Shown: positions 35,233 to 43,708, counted from the first letter of the stretch. The stretch is DNA of 64,000 nucleotides from Lewinella sp050633125 (GCF_050633125.1 NZ_JBOEFX010000054.1:17657-81656), one strand, 5' to 3'. The notes: a model not told the origin generated them from the sequence alone. Translations and numbers: made by a program.

Positions 35233-37302
35233 TTATTTTCCGTATGAGAATTGCAATCGGACAAAATAGCTGCGGTCGAAACCCGTAAGTATAGATTGTC
35301 CGCTGCCACCATGTACATCGCCAGAATTACTCGCTCCGCTTAGTGATCGACTCGATTGATTGAGCAGGTTTTTAGCACCAATACTAAGGTGTATTCTTTC
35401 TTGCCAAAACTGACGGTTTAAAGTGGCATTTAGCTGATGGTTTCGGCCAATGAACCCAAGCAAAACCTCGTCTTCATAAAGATAGTATCGCTGCTGCCGT
35501 GCAATATAACGATGCGTAACCAAGAAGTCAATGTCTACTTTAGGAATCCAGATAGATAGCTGGGATTGCACTTCGGCTACGGGAACAAAAGTAGGTTCAT
35601 AGCTGGTCTCTTCTGCAAAATCATTGGCAATATTGGTTATTGAAAAGCCACTTTCACAAGAAATGATTTCCGACTCATAATTGACCGTGAAGTTTAGCCC
35701 ATGTGTATCGTATGTTTCGAGGTTTTGGTAGTTGTATTGCAGTGGCGAAAATTCTGCCAGCGTTATTTTATTCCTGACAGCATTGTAAAAGCCTTTTACC
35801 CCAAAACGAAGCAATTGGTTGTTACCTAGGTTGTTACGATAATCAAGGCTCAATCTGGCATTGTTTGAATACTCTGCCTGCAATTCATTATTACCGACAA
35901 TGAAATGATTGATATCAATAAAGTTGAAGTACAATTCTTTGATAGAAGGCGCACGAAACCCTAGTGCATAACTGGACTTTAGCGTCCAATCCTCTGTTAT
36001 GTTCCAGCGCAGGTTTAAAGCTGGCAACACTGGGTGGTCAAACTGGCTGTTATGACCATATCGAAGGCTCGCTTGAAGGATCAGTTTTGTGATTGGTGTC
36101 CAGCGAGCCCCAAGCCAGAACGCAATGTTTTGTTGGCTAGGTTCATTCAGATCAACAGCCGAAGTATCCATAAGTCGGCGGCCAAAAGCCATTTCTCGAA
36201 GATATTCTACGCCGAACTGTCCATTGATTTTTCGCTGACTTGCGGTATTGATACTCGTACGATGCAGGATTGAGGTAAACCGTGAGGTGTCTTGTTCTGC
36301 CGAAACGGGAGTAGATTCACCGCTTTCCAATTCCAACCGTTCATATTGTTTGGTTCGCGTAAAGCTGTTCAGTGCCGTTTGTGATTGTAAATACAACGAG
36401 GAAGACATCCAGGTATTTAGAGACAGTGTATGATCATGGCGATTGGTGAGGTAGGTTTCATCAAAAGCATAAGGATTGAAAGATGGCCGCTTTACAGGGC
36501 CGTAAAGAAAAACAGATTCCGTAAAGTAACGTTGCTGGTAGGTAATGTCAAACGAGTCATTGGGCCGATAAGTCAATTTGCCATTGAGGCTGTTCTGTAC
36601 CTTTGGATTCCATGGAAATTTCCGTTGTTGAAGCGTTGATCCATCAGCTAAGGTTGTTGTTTCAATAAGCCGGAGGCTATCATTGGGTTCAAATTGGCTC
36701 TGATAATGACTTCCGCTGGCACTGAAAAAAAAACGATCAAAACGGGCAGAGAACAAAGCGTCATAATTCATGATCCCAATGTCCTCAAATTGGCTAGCAA
36801 GCGAAACATTGTATTTGTTGAGTTGCGTTTTTTTTGTGATAATATTGATGACACCGCCAGCGGCATTGTTGCCATATTGGGCAGAGAGTGCTCCTTCAAC
36901 GATCTCTATGTGATCTACATCCGAAAGTTTTATTTGGGAAAGGTCAACATTGCCGTTGACCCTCCCTATAACTGGAATACCGTCGATAGCTACTTGTACA
37001 TTCTCTCCTCCAACGCCCTGTATTTGTGCGCCGCTACCGAGAATAGGGTCGTTGCTTACGCGAAAATTCAACTGCTGGGTAAGTACCTCTGCCAGGTTGT
37101 TCATGCCTTGCCGAGTAATGTCCTCGATTTCGATTACTTTAACTTCATGCACCGCATTTTCCTTGGCAGTGGGGGCAAATTGAGCCGTCACGACAATGTC
37201 TTCAATAGCAAGAGACCAAGTTATTGAATCATTTTCTACTTGTGCAAGTAGCGTGCTGCAACACAAGAGCGCAAACGGGAGTAGCTTGGGTATTTTATTC
37301 AT
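35233..37302 (-). CDS. hmuR: TonB-dependent outer-membrane receptor, probable heme receptor
   Basis: 689 residues with a signal peptide (MNKIPKLLPFALLCCSTLLAQ). Plug domain ~residues 33-155: EDIVVTAQFAPTAKENA, LNFRVSNDPILGSGAQIQGV, VQVAIDGIPVIGR, VDHIEIVEGALSAQYGNNA and GGVINIITKK. The 22-strand-type barrel ends in FVRLQFSYGK. There is no N-terminal carboxypeptidase-like repeat, so it resembles BtuB/HmuR rather than SusC. It is the last gene of the heme operon, 10 bases behind hmuS, and should import heme delivered by the HmuY-like protein. Substrate assignment comes from context. Confidence 0.85.
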   Translation of the reverse strand: MNKIPKLLPFALLCCSTLLAQVENDSITWSLAIEDIVVTAQFAPTAKENAVHEVKVIEIEDITRQGMNNLAEVLTQQLNFRVSNDPILGSGAQIQGVGGENVQVAIDGIPVIGRVNGNVDLSQIKLSDVDHIEIVEGALSAQYGNNAAGGVINIITKKTQLNKYNVSLASQFEDIGIMNYDALFSARFDRFFFSASGSHYQSQFEPNDSLRLIETTTLADGSTLQQRKFPWNPKVQNSLNGKLTYRPNDSFDITYQQRYFTESVFLYGPVKRPSFNPYAFDETYLTNRHDHTLSLNTWMSSSLYLQSQTALNSFTRTKQYERLELESGESTPVSAEQDTSRFTSILHRTSINTASQRKINGQFGVEYLREMAFGRRLMDTSAVDLNEPSQQNIAFWLGARWTPITKLILQASLRYGHNSQFDHPVLPALNLRWNITEDWTLKSSYALGFRAPSIKELYFNFIDINHFIVGNNELQAEYSNNARLSLDYRNNLGNNQLLRFGVKGFYNAVRNKITLAEFSPLQYNYQNLETYDTHGLNFTVNYESEIISCESGFSITNIANDFAEETSYEPTFVPVAEVQSQLSIWIPKVDIDFLVTHRYIARQQRYYLYEDEVLLGFIGRNHQLNATLNRQFWQERIHLSIGAKNLLNQSSRSLSGASNSGDVHGGSGQSILTGFDRSYFVRLQFSYGK

Positions 37303-37312
37303 CAGTTTCTGA

Positions 37313-38368
37313 TTAGCAGCTCAGAGAAAATTGGTTAATGGCTTCTCGCCAAGTTTCTAACTCTGGCTTTCCTGGCTTGCGTGCACCAAAAAAGTAAACG
37401 ATAAGTTCGCCATCCTCATCAAAAAGCTCCAAACTGGTGACGATACCGTCTACTGTTGGTTTTTTAACGATCCAGGCTTTCTTGACCATTTCCATATTTA
37501 GGTGAAGGTTAAAAGCGGGGTCCAGAATGTTGTACCATTCTCCCAATTCCTTAAGCTGGCTTACTTCACCGGTATGAATCTGAACACAACCTTTACTGTG
37601 GACAAAACACATGATAGGAATCGCTTGCGCTGCACAGTATTGGAGAACTTCCTTTAAAAAATCTACAGGCACGGCCTGGCTATGGCCTAAAGGAGCTAAT
37701 TCAAGCGCACGGGTTCTGCTAAGACCGTACTTTCTCAGCAAACCAAAGAAGTCGTGCGTATCCTTGAGGTTGAGCCACTCCTGCTGAAATGCTTCCACAT
37801 CAACATCTTCTTTCGTTGTTTCCTGAGTGCTTGCTTCTTCTTTCTTTGGCAATGGAAATAATGGAGACTGGTCTTCTGCCCGGTATTCAGCAACCAACTG
37901 GTGGTAAACATCAATATTTGACTTCTCCGTAGAGAATATTTTGTGAACAGCTTCTCCCTCCCCGTTAAAAAATTGGAAAGAATAGAGCATCCCCATTTTA
38001 CCCCGATCCATGGTTACAGCAAGCGCATGTACCCACTCATTCATGAAAAAACGAAGGTCAATATCTGGATTGACTGCTACGCCCATGTTGGCTGGGCCTC
38101 CGTAAAAATTGATGTTATCGTAAACACCTTTTCGCTCATGTACACAAGCTTCGTTACGGGTAAGGGCCATCACATAGCCCATGCGCTTGATTTTCGGCAA
38201 GAGTAATTTCCAATCGCCAGAAAGTCGGATAACGGTACTATCCGGAGCAAGCGTAAGCAACTCAGCTTCGCTGATACCTAGTTTCGCTGCCAAATTTCGC
38301 TGGCGAATACGGGGAGTTTCAGCAATAATGGTCTGCTTGTCGCGCAGAAGTAGTTCAATTGAAGTCAT
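37313..38368 (-). CDS. hmuS: HemS/HmuS-type hemin-degrading or heme-trafficking protein
   Basis: 351 residues from ATG 38368; an in-frame ATG at 38443 lies inside the upstream gene. The two tandem HemS/ChuX-like halves are visible: PRIRQRNLAAKLGISEAELL with MALTRNEACVHERKGVYDN and VNPDIDLRFFMNEWVHALA in the first, and HDFFGLLRKYGLSRTRALEL with IPIMCFVHSKGCVQIHTGEV and DPAFNLHLNMEMVKKAWIV in the second. Known members bind heme in the cytoplasm and hand it on or open the ring. The start overlaps the DUF6686-like gene by 14 bases, so translation is probably coupled. Confidence 0.9.
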   Translation of the reverse strand: MTSIELLLRDKQTIIAETPRIRQRNLAAKLGISEAELLTLAPDSTVIRLSGDWKLLLPKIKRMGYVMALTRNEACVHERKGVYDNINFYGGPANMGVAVNPDIDLRFFMNEWVHALAVTMDRGKMGMLYSFQFFNGEGEAVHKIFSTEKSNIDVYHQLVAEYRAEDQSPLFPLPKKEEASTQETTKEDVDVEAFQQEWLNLKDTHDFFGLLRKYGLSRTRALELAPLGHSQAVPVDFLKEVLQYCAAQAIPIMCFVHSKGCVQIHTGEVSQLKELGEWYNILDPAFNLHLNMEMVKKAWIVKKPTVDGIVTSLELFDEDGELIVYFFGARKPGKPELETWREAINQFSLSC

Positions 38369-38729
38369 TGTAATTATCAGTTTTGTGGTCACTCGCCAGT
38401 AATTCAGCTTGAATGATAAGCAGTGCAGTTTGTAGCATGTCATTCAATTTCTTTAGCTCATGAAAAGTGAATAGCAAATTAAATCCAGCGTATGGTGTGG
38501 GTAAATAAATTGATTTAAGTAAGGAGGACTCCTTGTTACTTTGAGATTTCTTTAGTGTTAGTGCTATGGTTTCTGCAAGCCTTTGGAACTCAGGGAAAGA
38601 CTGATCTACACAAAAATTGCCAAAGGCAATTTGTAAAACGCCACAACCAGAGCATCGAACGATGTACCCAAATTCGTCATGGATAATAACATTTATCATA
38701 TCCGATTCGTGTCCAGATGAATGGTTCAT
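38355..38729 (-). CDS. DUF6686-like small protein in heme operon
   Basis: 124 residues, no signal peptide. N-terminal CSGCG pair (YIVRCSGCGVLQIAFGNFC), then a helical C-terminus with AGFNLLFTFHELKKLNDML and ALLIIQAELL. This resembles a Bacteroidota family I know as DUF6686; assignment from memory. Function unknown. The third Cys (GNFC) and the CxxC could bind metal, which is inference. It sits between hmuV (22-base gap) and hmuS (14-base overlap), so it is clearly part of the heme operon. Confidence 0.7.
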   Translation of the reverse strand: MNHSSGHESDMINVIIHDEFGYIVRCSGCGVLQIAFGNFCVDQSFPEFQRLAETIALTLKKSQSNKESSLLKSIYLPTPYAGFNLLFTFHELKKLNDMLQTALLIIQAELLASDHKTDNYNDFN

Positions 38730-38751
38730 TTACTCGAGTATTAGAATGATT

Positions 38752-39534
38752 TTACGCTAAATGTGTGAGGTTATTCGAGAACAACGTGGGAATTTGGTGA
38801 CTTTTAAGTTCAAATGTTTTAGAGATATTGGTAGGAGTTAAAGTGGCTTTACAGTCGCCTTGTGCCAATACCTTACCTTGTTTTAGTAATATGATTCGGT
38901 CTGCATAAGTAGCAGCAAGCCCCAGGTCGTGAACGATGGCAACTACACCGATTCCTCTTCGCTGGATAATGTTTTTCACCAATTGCATCACCTCGTGTTT
39001 TTGTTTAATATCAAGGTTAGCAGTCGCCTCATCCAGGAATAAATATTGTGTATGTGGGCGCCAGTAATTGCTTTCGAGCTGAACAATACATTTTGCCAAC
39101 AAGACGCGTTGTTGCTCACCACCAGATAGGCTAGGAAAGCTTCTGTTTCTGAAAGCAGTCATACCAACTTTGCGTAAAGCATAGCGGACAATACTGCGAT
39201 GCTCTTCGTCTTTCAGAAGGTTGCGTACCGCATAATTTCCCATACCTATCAGGTCTTCTACCTGGATGGGGAAATTGACGTGCATTTGCTGAGAAAGTAC
39301 CGTCCTCCGGATGGCCATTTCTTTTGCAGACCAGTTGCCAAACAACGCATTTTCCCAGGTGATTACCCCACCTTGTGGTGTAAGTTGACCTGTTAGTATT
39401 TCAAACAAGCTGGTCTTTCCTGCTCCATTGGGGCCTAATATCATTGTAAGCGCCCCAGGCGGCAAATCAAGGTCAATGCTCTCCAGAATTTGCTTCCCAT
39501 TCCTTTGAAGGCTTATGTTCCTAAGGTTAATCAT
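38752..39534 (-). CDS. hmuV: Heme ABC transporter ATP-binding protein
   Basis: 260 residues. ABC ATPase of the FecE/HmuV type: Walker A ILGPNGAGKTSLFEIL, Q-loop SQQMHVNF, signature LSGGEQQRVLLAKC, Walker B YLFLDEATANLDIKQKHE and the switch His in VAIVHDLGLAATYAD. Energises heme import through HmuU. Start and the stop of hmuU overlap as ATGA (39531-39534). Confidence 0.93.
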   Translation of the reverse strand: MINLRNISLQRNGKQILESIDLDLPPGALTMILGPNGAGKTSLFEILTGQLTPQGGVITWENALFGNWSAKEMAIRRTVLSQQMHVNFPIQVEDLIGMGNYAVRNLLKDEEHRSIVRYALRKVGMTAFRNRSFPSLSGGEQQRVLLAKCIVQLESNYWRPHTQYLFLDEATANLDIKQKHEVMQLVKNIIQRRGIGVVAIVHDLGLAATYADRIILLKQGKVLAQGDCKATLTPTNISKTFELKSHQIPTLFSNNLTHLA

Positions 39535-40565
39535 AGCATTACTTGGTTGTTATTGGTCCTGTAAATCAGCCAAAGGAAGAAAGGTGCCCCAACTAATGCC
39601 GTGATAATACCCAATGGCAGTTCTGCTGGAGCAACAATGGTCCGCGCAAAAGTATCGGTGATTACCAAAAACAGAGCTCCTAGTATGGCAGAACTCGGAA
39701 GAAGTTGAGTGTAATTACTTCCCAAAATAAGGCGAAGAAAATGTGGAATGATGAGTCCTACAAAACCAATAATTCCCGTAAAGGAGATGCAAACACCTGT
39801 GATTAAAGCTGCTATTAAAATGATCAGTGTTTTCACACTTTCCACTTTCACACCAAGGTAAGCTGCTTCCTTTTCTCCTAGTAACAAAGCATTGATTGTC
39901 GCTGCTTGCTTGTTTAACAACCAAAGCCCTCCGACCACCAGAGGAGAAAGAATACCTACCTGAAGCCAATTTGTTCCACTTAAGCTTCCTAAAGTCCAAA
40001 AAGTAATATCTCTTAATTGCTGGTCATCTGAAAGATAGATGCATACCCCTACAATTGCACTTGCTAAAGCTGAGATAGCAATTCCTGCCAGTAGCATGGT
40101 CATGACAGAAACATGCTGGTCTTTTTTCGAGATCGCATAAACAACAAAAGTAGTGATGACGCCCCCAATAAAGGCAGATAGACTTACGGAGGTTTGCTGT
40201 ATCCAATCGGGTAGGGTAGACCAGTAGCTTTTCGTAAGAACAATCGCCAAGACGGCAAATAATACCGCTCCGCTTGAGACACCTATCAGGGTAGGGTCTG
40301 CCAACGGGTTGCGGAAAAGTCCTTGGATGGCTGCACCTACACTCGCCAATCCGGCTCCAACCAATGCTGCAAGCAACACCCTGGGAAGGCGAATATGATA
40401 GATAAGGAAACCTTCTCCTATTTCCCCTTTGGGGCCTGAAAAGGAAAAGAGTCCTTTGAATAATTCCGTACTATTCATCGCGTAGGCACCAAACATCAGG
40501 CTTCCCAGAATGCTGAGAATCAATCCTGCCCAAAGCAGCCAATAAATTCTATTGCCTACCCTCAT
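39531..40565 (-). CDS. hmuU: Heme ABC transporter permease (FecCD family)
   Basis: 344 residues with about ten hydrophobic helices. FecCD/BtuC signatures: IRLPRVLLAALVGAGLASVG, QGLFRNPLADPTLIGVSSGA, LLAGIAISALASAIV and FVGLIIPHFLRLILGSNYTQLLPSSAILG, the last containing the coupling helix. Inner-membrane channel of the heme importer. Its start codon directly abuts the stop of hmuT. Confidence 0.93.
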   Translation of the reverse strand: MRVGNRIYWLLWAGLILSILGSLMFGAYAMNSTELFKGLFSFSGPKGEIGEGFLIYHIRLPRVLLAALVGAGLASVGAAIQGLFRNPLADPTLIGVSSGAVLFAVLAIVLTKSYWSTLPDWIQQTSVSLSAFIGGVITTFVVYAISKKDQHVSVMTMLLAGIAISALASAIVGVCIYLSDDQQLRDITFWTLGSLSGTNWLQVGILSPLVVGGLWLLNKQAATINALLLGEKEAAYLGVKVESVKTLIILIAALITGVCISFTGIIGFVGLIIPHFLRLILGSNYTQLLPSSAILGALFLVITDTFARTIVAPAELPLGIITALVGAPFFLWLIYRTNNNQVML

Positions 40566-41483
40566 TTAAAGCTCGGTTTGACTAAACGTCTGTAACTGAA
40601 GCGCCAAATCGTAGGCCGCTTGAGCCGCCCTTGGGCCAAAAGAACTCAAGTAGTGGCCGTCCATCGTGATGACTCGCTTGTGCTGATAAGCAGTGGTTTG
40701 TGCCATTCCGGGTATTTCTCCAAGGCCATCCATTCCTTCTAAACTATTCAGGCCGCTTTCAAATAGTAACAGTACTTCAGGGTTAGCAGCTAGCAATGCT
40801 TCGGGGCTCAACTCTTTGTAATCAGAGAAGTTTGTGACAGCATTTCTTCCACCTGCTTTTTCCAGCATAGCAGCTACGGGCGTACCGCTCCCACTTACAA
40901 AGAGTCGGCCTGTTCCACGAGCATATAAGAATAAAATATTGGGCTGATGAGTTGTTTCTTTCAGGAGATTAGCCAAACGCAGACTGTCTAGGGCAATGTT
41001 TTGAGTCAGCTCTCCTATACTTGCTTCCGAAATTGACAGTTTCGTTTGTAACTGTCGAGCCACCTCTACAGCATTGTTAAAGTGCGTAGTAGTCGTAATC
41101 CCAAATACGTTCACACCAGCAGAAATAAGCTGTGCCAATACAGGGGTGTTTACATCCTGTTTTTTGCAAATGATTAAATCAGGGCGCAAGGCTAAAATCG
41201 CTTCTGCATTTAGCTGACTGACATGCCCAAGTTGAGGTTTACCCTTTAGTTCCTCTTCGGGATAAGTACTCGTTACATCAATACCAACAATTTGCTCTCC
41301 TAATTCTAATTGGTAGAGCAATTCTGTCACCATTCCATCAAGAGACACAATCCGCTTTAAAGTGTCTCCGGTATTTGAACCGGAGACATCCGAGGTAGTG
41401 TCGTGAAAGCAGGAAGTAGTGGAAAAAGCCACCACTCCTATAGCCATTAGTAAGAAGAAAATTCTAGCTGGAAAATGCTTCAT
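40566..41483 (-). CDS. hmuT: Periplasmic heme-binding lipoprotein
   Basis: 305 residues. N-terminal hydrophobic segment ending in STTSC (lipobox-like, Cys about residue 25), so probably membrane-tethered. Class III solute-binding protein of the BtuF/HmuT type: RIVSLDGMVTELLYQLELGE, QIVGIDVTSTYPEE, LGHVSQLNAEAILALRPDLII, GTGRLFVSGSGTPVAAMLEKAGG and SPEALLAANPEVLLLFESG. Delivers heme to HmuUV. A long hairpin lies between this gene and hmuY. Confidence 0.9.
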   Translation of the reverse strand: MKHFPARIFFLLMAIGVVAFSTTSCFHDTTSDVSGSNTGDTLKRIVSLDGMVTELLYQLELGEQIVGIDVTSTYPEEELKGKPQLGHVSQLNAEAILALRPDLIICKKQDVNTPVLAQLISAGVNVFGITTTTHFNNAVEVARQLQTKLSISEASIGELTQNIALDSLRLANLLKETTHQPNILFLYARGTGRLFVSGSGTPVAAMLEKAGGRNAVTNFSDYKELSPEALLAANPEVLLLFESGLNSLEGMDGLGEIPGMAQTTAYQHKRVITMDGHYLSSFGPRAAQAAYDLALQLQTFSQTEL

Positions 41484-41498
41484 TATTTTTATTTTAAG

Positions 41499-41539
41499 AA
41501 TAGCTGCTTGTAGTTGCCTCGCAACTACAAGCAGCTATT
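41499..41539 (-). promoter_or_regulatory. Long hairpin between hmuY and hmuT
   Basis: Perfect 19-bp stem (41499-41517 with 41521-41539) with a 3-base loop, in the 70-base gap. On the - strand it is followed by CTTAAAAT rather than a T-tract. It could partly terminate transcription or protect the hmuY mRNA 3' end, so that hmuY is made in excess over the transporter genes (inference). Confidence 0.65.
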
Positions 41540-41553
41540 AAAGAGAGAAACGA

Positions 41554-42828
41554 CTATTGTGTTATGATTAATGGTCGAACAATTTGCGCTTGCCCATCTT
41601 GAATCCTTAGGTGGTAATGCCCCGATGGAAGTGCTGTTGACAATTGGTAGGTATTCAGGCCAATTTGTGTGGGGATCGTTTCATGATAAACAACCTTGCC
41701 TAAAGCATCAATGATTTCCAGCTTTTGATGCTGAGAATGAGCTGAATTAACCGTCCAGCGGAGGTTAATCTCTCCATTGCTTGGATTCGGAAAAACAGAA
41801 AGATTATCTGACATGTCAGGCAAGTCATCACTATTAACCAATAGCCCCTCGTAGCTTTTCATTAGGGTCGTGATGCCTGAAGAAGAGCCGGAAAAATCCA
41901 AAAACTGAACTTTCCAGATACTATCAGCTGCTGTTTTAATGAAGAATACTTGATCTTCCTGAATACCCCAGCCTGTAGTAAAATCAAAGAATTTCCAATC
42001 GTGGCCAATGGTATTCAATGTGTCCTGAAATTCCGCTAGGTAATCCTGGAAGGAAACGGTAAAAGGATTTACCTCATCGGCTTGTGCTACTGCAACATTC
42101 TGATTTGATAGAACGCCAGCCACCTGATATTCGATGATACCACCTTCGCCATCATCAAGCGGAGAATAATAACGGGTGAAGAGTAAATCCCAATGAGCTG
42201 GCTCCAGGTCCTTTACTTCATTACTTGCAAAAGAATAATAAGCGAGTGTCTTGCCCGTGAAATCATCCTTTGTGATTTGTACATTGACTTCATCTGTACC
42301 ATCAAGATTAGCATGACGGAAGGAATAGACATTGTTGGCTAAAGATTGAATCTCTAGTTTACGCCAAACTCCATTGCGTAGATGTATAAAGAAAATATAG
42401 TTGCTGTTTATCGTATGATTACTAGGATTATACGTTCCCCAGCCTAAGTCAAAAGGGTTGTCTGCACTAGCGATGCTGTTAAATGCACCTGACTCCCAAC
42501 TGACCTCCGGATTAAAAACCTGCTCAATGATATTCAGCGTGTCAGCAGTTGAAAAATCCTCGTCGATACTGAAGAAAACAGAAATTTCTGGCGCCGGAGC
42601 TCCAAAGCTAGCCGACACTCCTTCGTTTACAAAAATGCCTGCGCTTTGCGGAGCTACCCCAAAAGCAATATCCCAATCTTCATGGGCTATGCTTGTCGTA
42701 CTCCCATCCTGAATCTGGTAAAATACCTGGTTGGAATAACTGGCACCGATACTAACTTCCTCCACTTGTGCTTTAAGGCAACATCCTGTAAAGAGTAATG
42801 CTAATAGACAAATGTATTGTTGATTCAT
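41554..42828 (-). CDS. hmuY: T9SS-anchored protein with two HmuY-like heme-binding modules
   Basis: 424 residues from ATG 42828 (signal peptide MNQQYICLLALLFTGCCLKAQ); an in-frame ATG at 42855 is less likely. Residues ~25-190 are one HmuY-like module (AHEDWDIAFGV, then IFFIHLRNGVWRKLEIQSL and VYSFRHANLDG). Residues ~191-328 are a second (LAYYSFASNEV, PAHWDLLFTRYY, then QVFFIKTAADSIWKVQFLDF). Residues 343-424 are a type A sorting domain (LSVFPNPSNGEINLRW, IIDALGKVV, LPSGHYHLRIQDGQA, PLIITQ). Porphyromonas HmuY is a single-module lipoprotein hemophore; here the protein should be exported by T9SS and attached to the surface. First gene of the heme operon. Confidence 0.82.
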   Translation of the reverse strand: MNQQYICLLALLFTGCCLKAQVEEVSIGASYSNQVFYQIQDGSTTSIAHEDWDIAFGVAPQSAGIFVNEGVSASFGAPAPEISVFFSIDEDFSTADTLNIIEQVFNPEVSWESGAFNSIASADNPFDLGWGTYNPSNHTINSNYIFFIHLRNGVWRKLEIQSLANNVYSFRHANLDGTDEVNVQITKDDFTGKTLAYYSFASNEVKDLEPAHWDLLFTRYYSPLDDGEGGIIEYQVAGVLSNQNVAVAQADEVNPFTVSFQDYLAEFQDTLNTIGHDWKFFDFTTGWGIQEDQVFFIKTAADSIWKVQFLDFSGSSSGITTLMKSYEGLLVNSDDLPDMSDNLSVFPNPSNGEINLRWTVNSAHSQHQKLEIIDALGKVVYHETIPTQIGLNTYQLSTALPSGHYHLRIQDGQAQIVRPLIITQ

Positions 42829-42852
42829 GCTTGTGTTATTTTTATGTTGACA

Positions 42853-42860
42853 CAAACGTA
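42853..42860 (-). promoter_or_regulatory. -7 box of the heme operon
   Basis: TACGTTTG on the - strand matches TAnnTTTG, 25 bases before ATG 42828. The position expected for the -33 element lies in the palindrome at 42876-42898 and has no TTG. Confidence 0.55.
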
Positions 42861-42875
42861 GAAAACAATTTATAC

Positions 42876-42898
42876 TTATTTAGACTAAATCTAAATAA
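42876..42898. promoter_or_regulatory. Palindromic operator candidate (iron/heme control)
   Basis: TTATTTAGA, 5 bases (CTAAA), TCTAAATAA: a perfect 9-bp inverted repeat that covers the -33 region of the heme operon promoter. Position and symmetry fit a dimeric repressor such as Fur or a DtxR/IdeR-type regulator; which one is inference. Confidence 0.65.
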
Positions 42899-42920
42899 TA
42901 CCTAATTTTAATGATACTTG

Positions 42921-42963
42921 CTACCTAGCTCTTAGGTAGTAACAGTACCTAAGAGCTAGGTAG
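42921..42963. repeat. Perfect 18-bp inverted repeat
   Basis: Arms 42921-42938 and 42946-42963, loop GTAACAG. Lies between the hmuY promoter and the terminator of the DUF4252 gene. It could insulate the two - strand operons as a second terminator; no T-tract. Confidence 0.7.
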
Positions 42964-42969
42964 AAAAAG

Positions 42970-43004
42970 ATACCTGCCTATTTCTACATGAGATAGGCAG
43001 GTAT
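42970..43004 (-). terminator. Terminator of the sigma factor/DUF4252 operon
   Basis: 12-bp stem ATACCTGCCTAT/ATAGGCAGGTAT (42970-42981 with 42993-43004). On the - strand it is followed by CTTTTTCT. Confidence 0.8.
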
Positions 43005-43029
43005 TTTCTAGTCTTTCTTAAAACCGTTT

Positions 43030-43551
43030 TTAAGGACGCGGCTCTTCCTTACTAGGCAATCTATTCAATGCCTCTCCAGCCTCCCCATCAAGCTCTAGTT
43101 TTTGCAAATCCTGATAATACATCAACCCACTCAGGCTTACCAGTGTAACCTCTTCAGGGTCTTCGACCAGAACAATGAGTTCTTCAATCACCTCATCTTT
43201 GTTTTCATGGAGATAAATGTATACCAGGTCTTTTCCGTCACGAATTCTAATGAGTTCTTCATAATTATTGGCTTGGATGCTTTGTCGCAGTGCCGTGAGG
43301 TCGGAAGCTGCAATATCTGAGCGATTAGGCACGGACAGCACACGCAAATGATTGAGTTTTGACAAAAAGGTCCGCTCTCCATCCTCGTCAGTGGCTTTGC
43401 TGATAAAATCGAGCAGCCCACCGCTAATATTTACGTGGGTGACATCTTCCAACCCCTTGTATTTTTCAATAAAAGAGTTGATAACATTATTCTGTGCTGA
43501 TAGGATAAAGGTGCTCAAGGAAAGAGCGATTAGCATCATTAATGGTTTCAT
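43030..43551 (-). CDS. DUF4252 protein (second copy)
   Basis: 173 residues from ATG 43551 (signal peptide MKPLMMLIALSLSTFILSAQ); an in-frame ATG at 43575 is rejected. The DUF4252 body has VINSFIEKYKGLEDVTHVNI, LNHLRVLSVP, YEELIRIRDGKDLVYIYLHE and EELIVLVEDPEEVTLVSLSG. Function unknown; DUF4252 proteins commonly follow ECF sigma genes in Bacteroidota. It has the same fold pattern as the 43766-44269 protein. Last gene of the operon. Confidence 0.82.
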   Translation of the reverse strand: MKPLMMLIALSLSTFILSAQNNVINSFIEKYKGLEDVTHVNISGGLLDFISKATDEDGERTFLSKLNHLRVLSVPNRSDIAASDLTALRQSIQANNYEELIRIRDGKDLVYIYLHENKDEVIEELIVLVEDPEEVTLVSLSGLMYYQDLQKLELDGEAGEALNRLPSKEEPRP

Positions 43552-43659
43552 GCTTTTAGTTTTTTGGGCGCACAAAAAGCGCCGGGTGATTACTTAAGTC
43601 AGGTTTGCGAGAAAGAATCTGGAACAGGTATTAGATAGAGGGGCTTTGATATAGCAGCC

Positions 43660-43693
43660 GTATAGGGTTTTTAAAAATCCCTATACCCTATAC
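43660..43693. repeat. Inverted and tandem CCCTATA repeats
   Basis: GTATAGGG (43660-43667) faces CCCTATAC twice, at 43679-43686 and 43686-43693, sharing one C. With TTTTTAAAAA in the middle the first pair forms a near-perfect palindrome. Role unknown; lies between the two DUF4252 genes. Confidence 0.5.
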
Positions 43694-43708
43694 TAAGTGC
43701 CTAGTACT

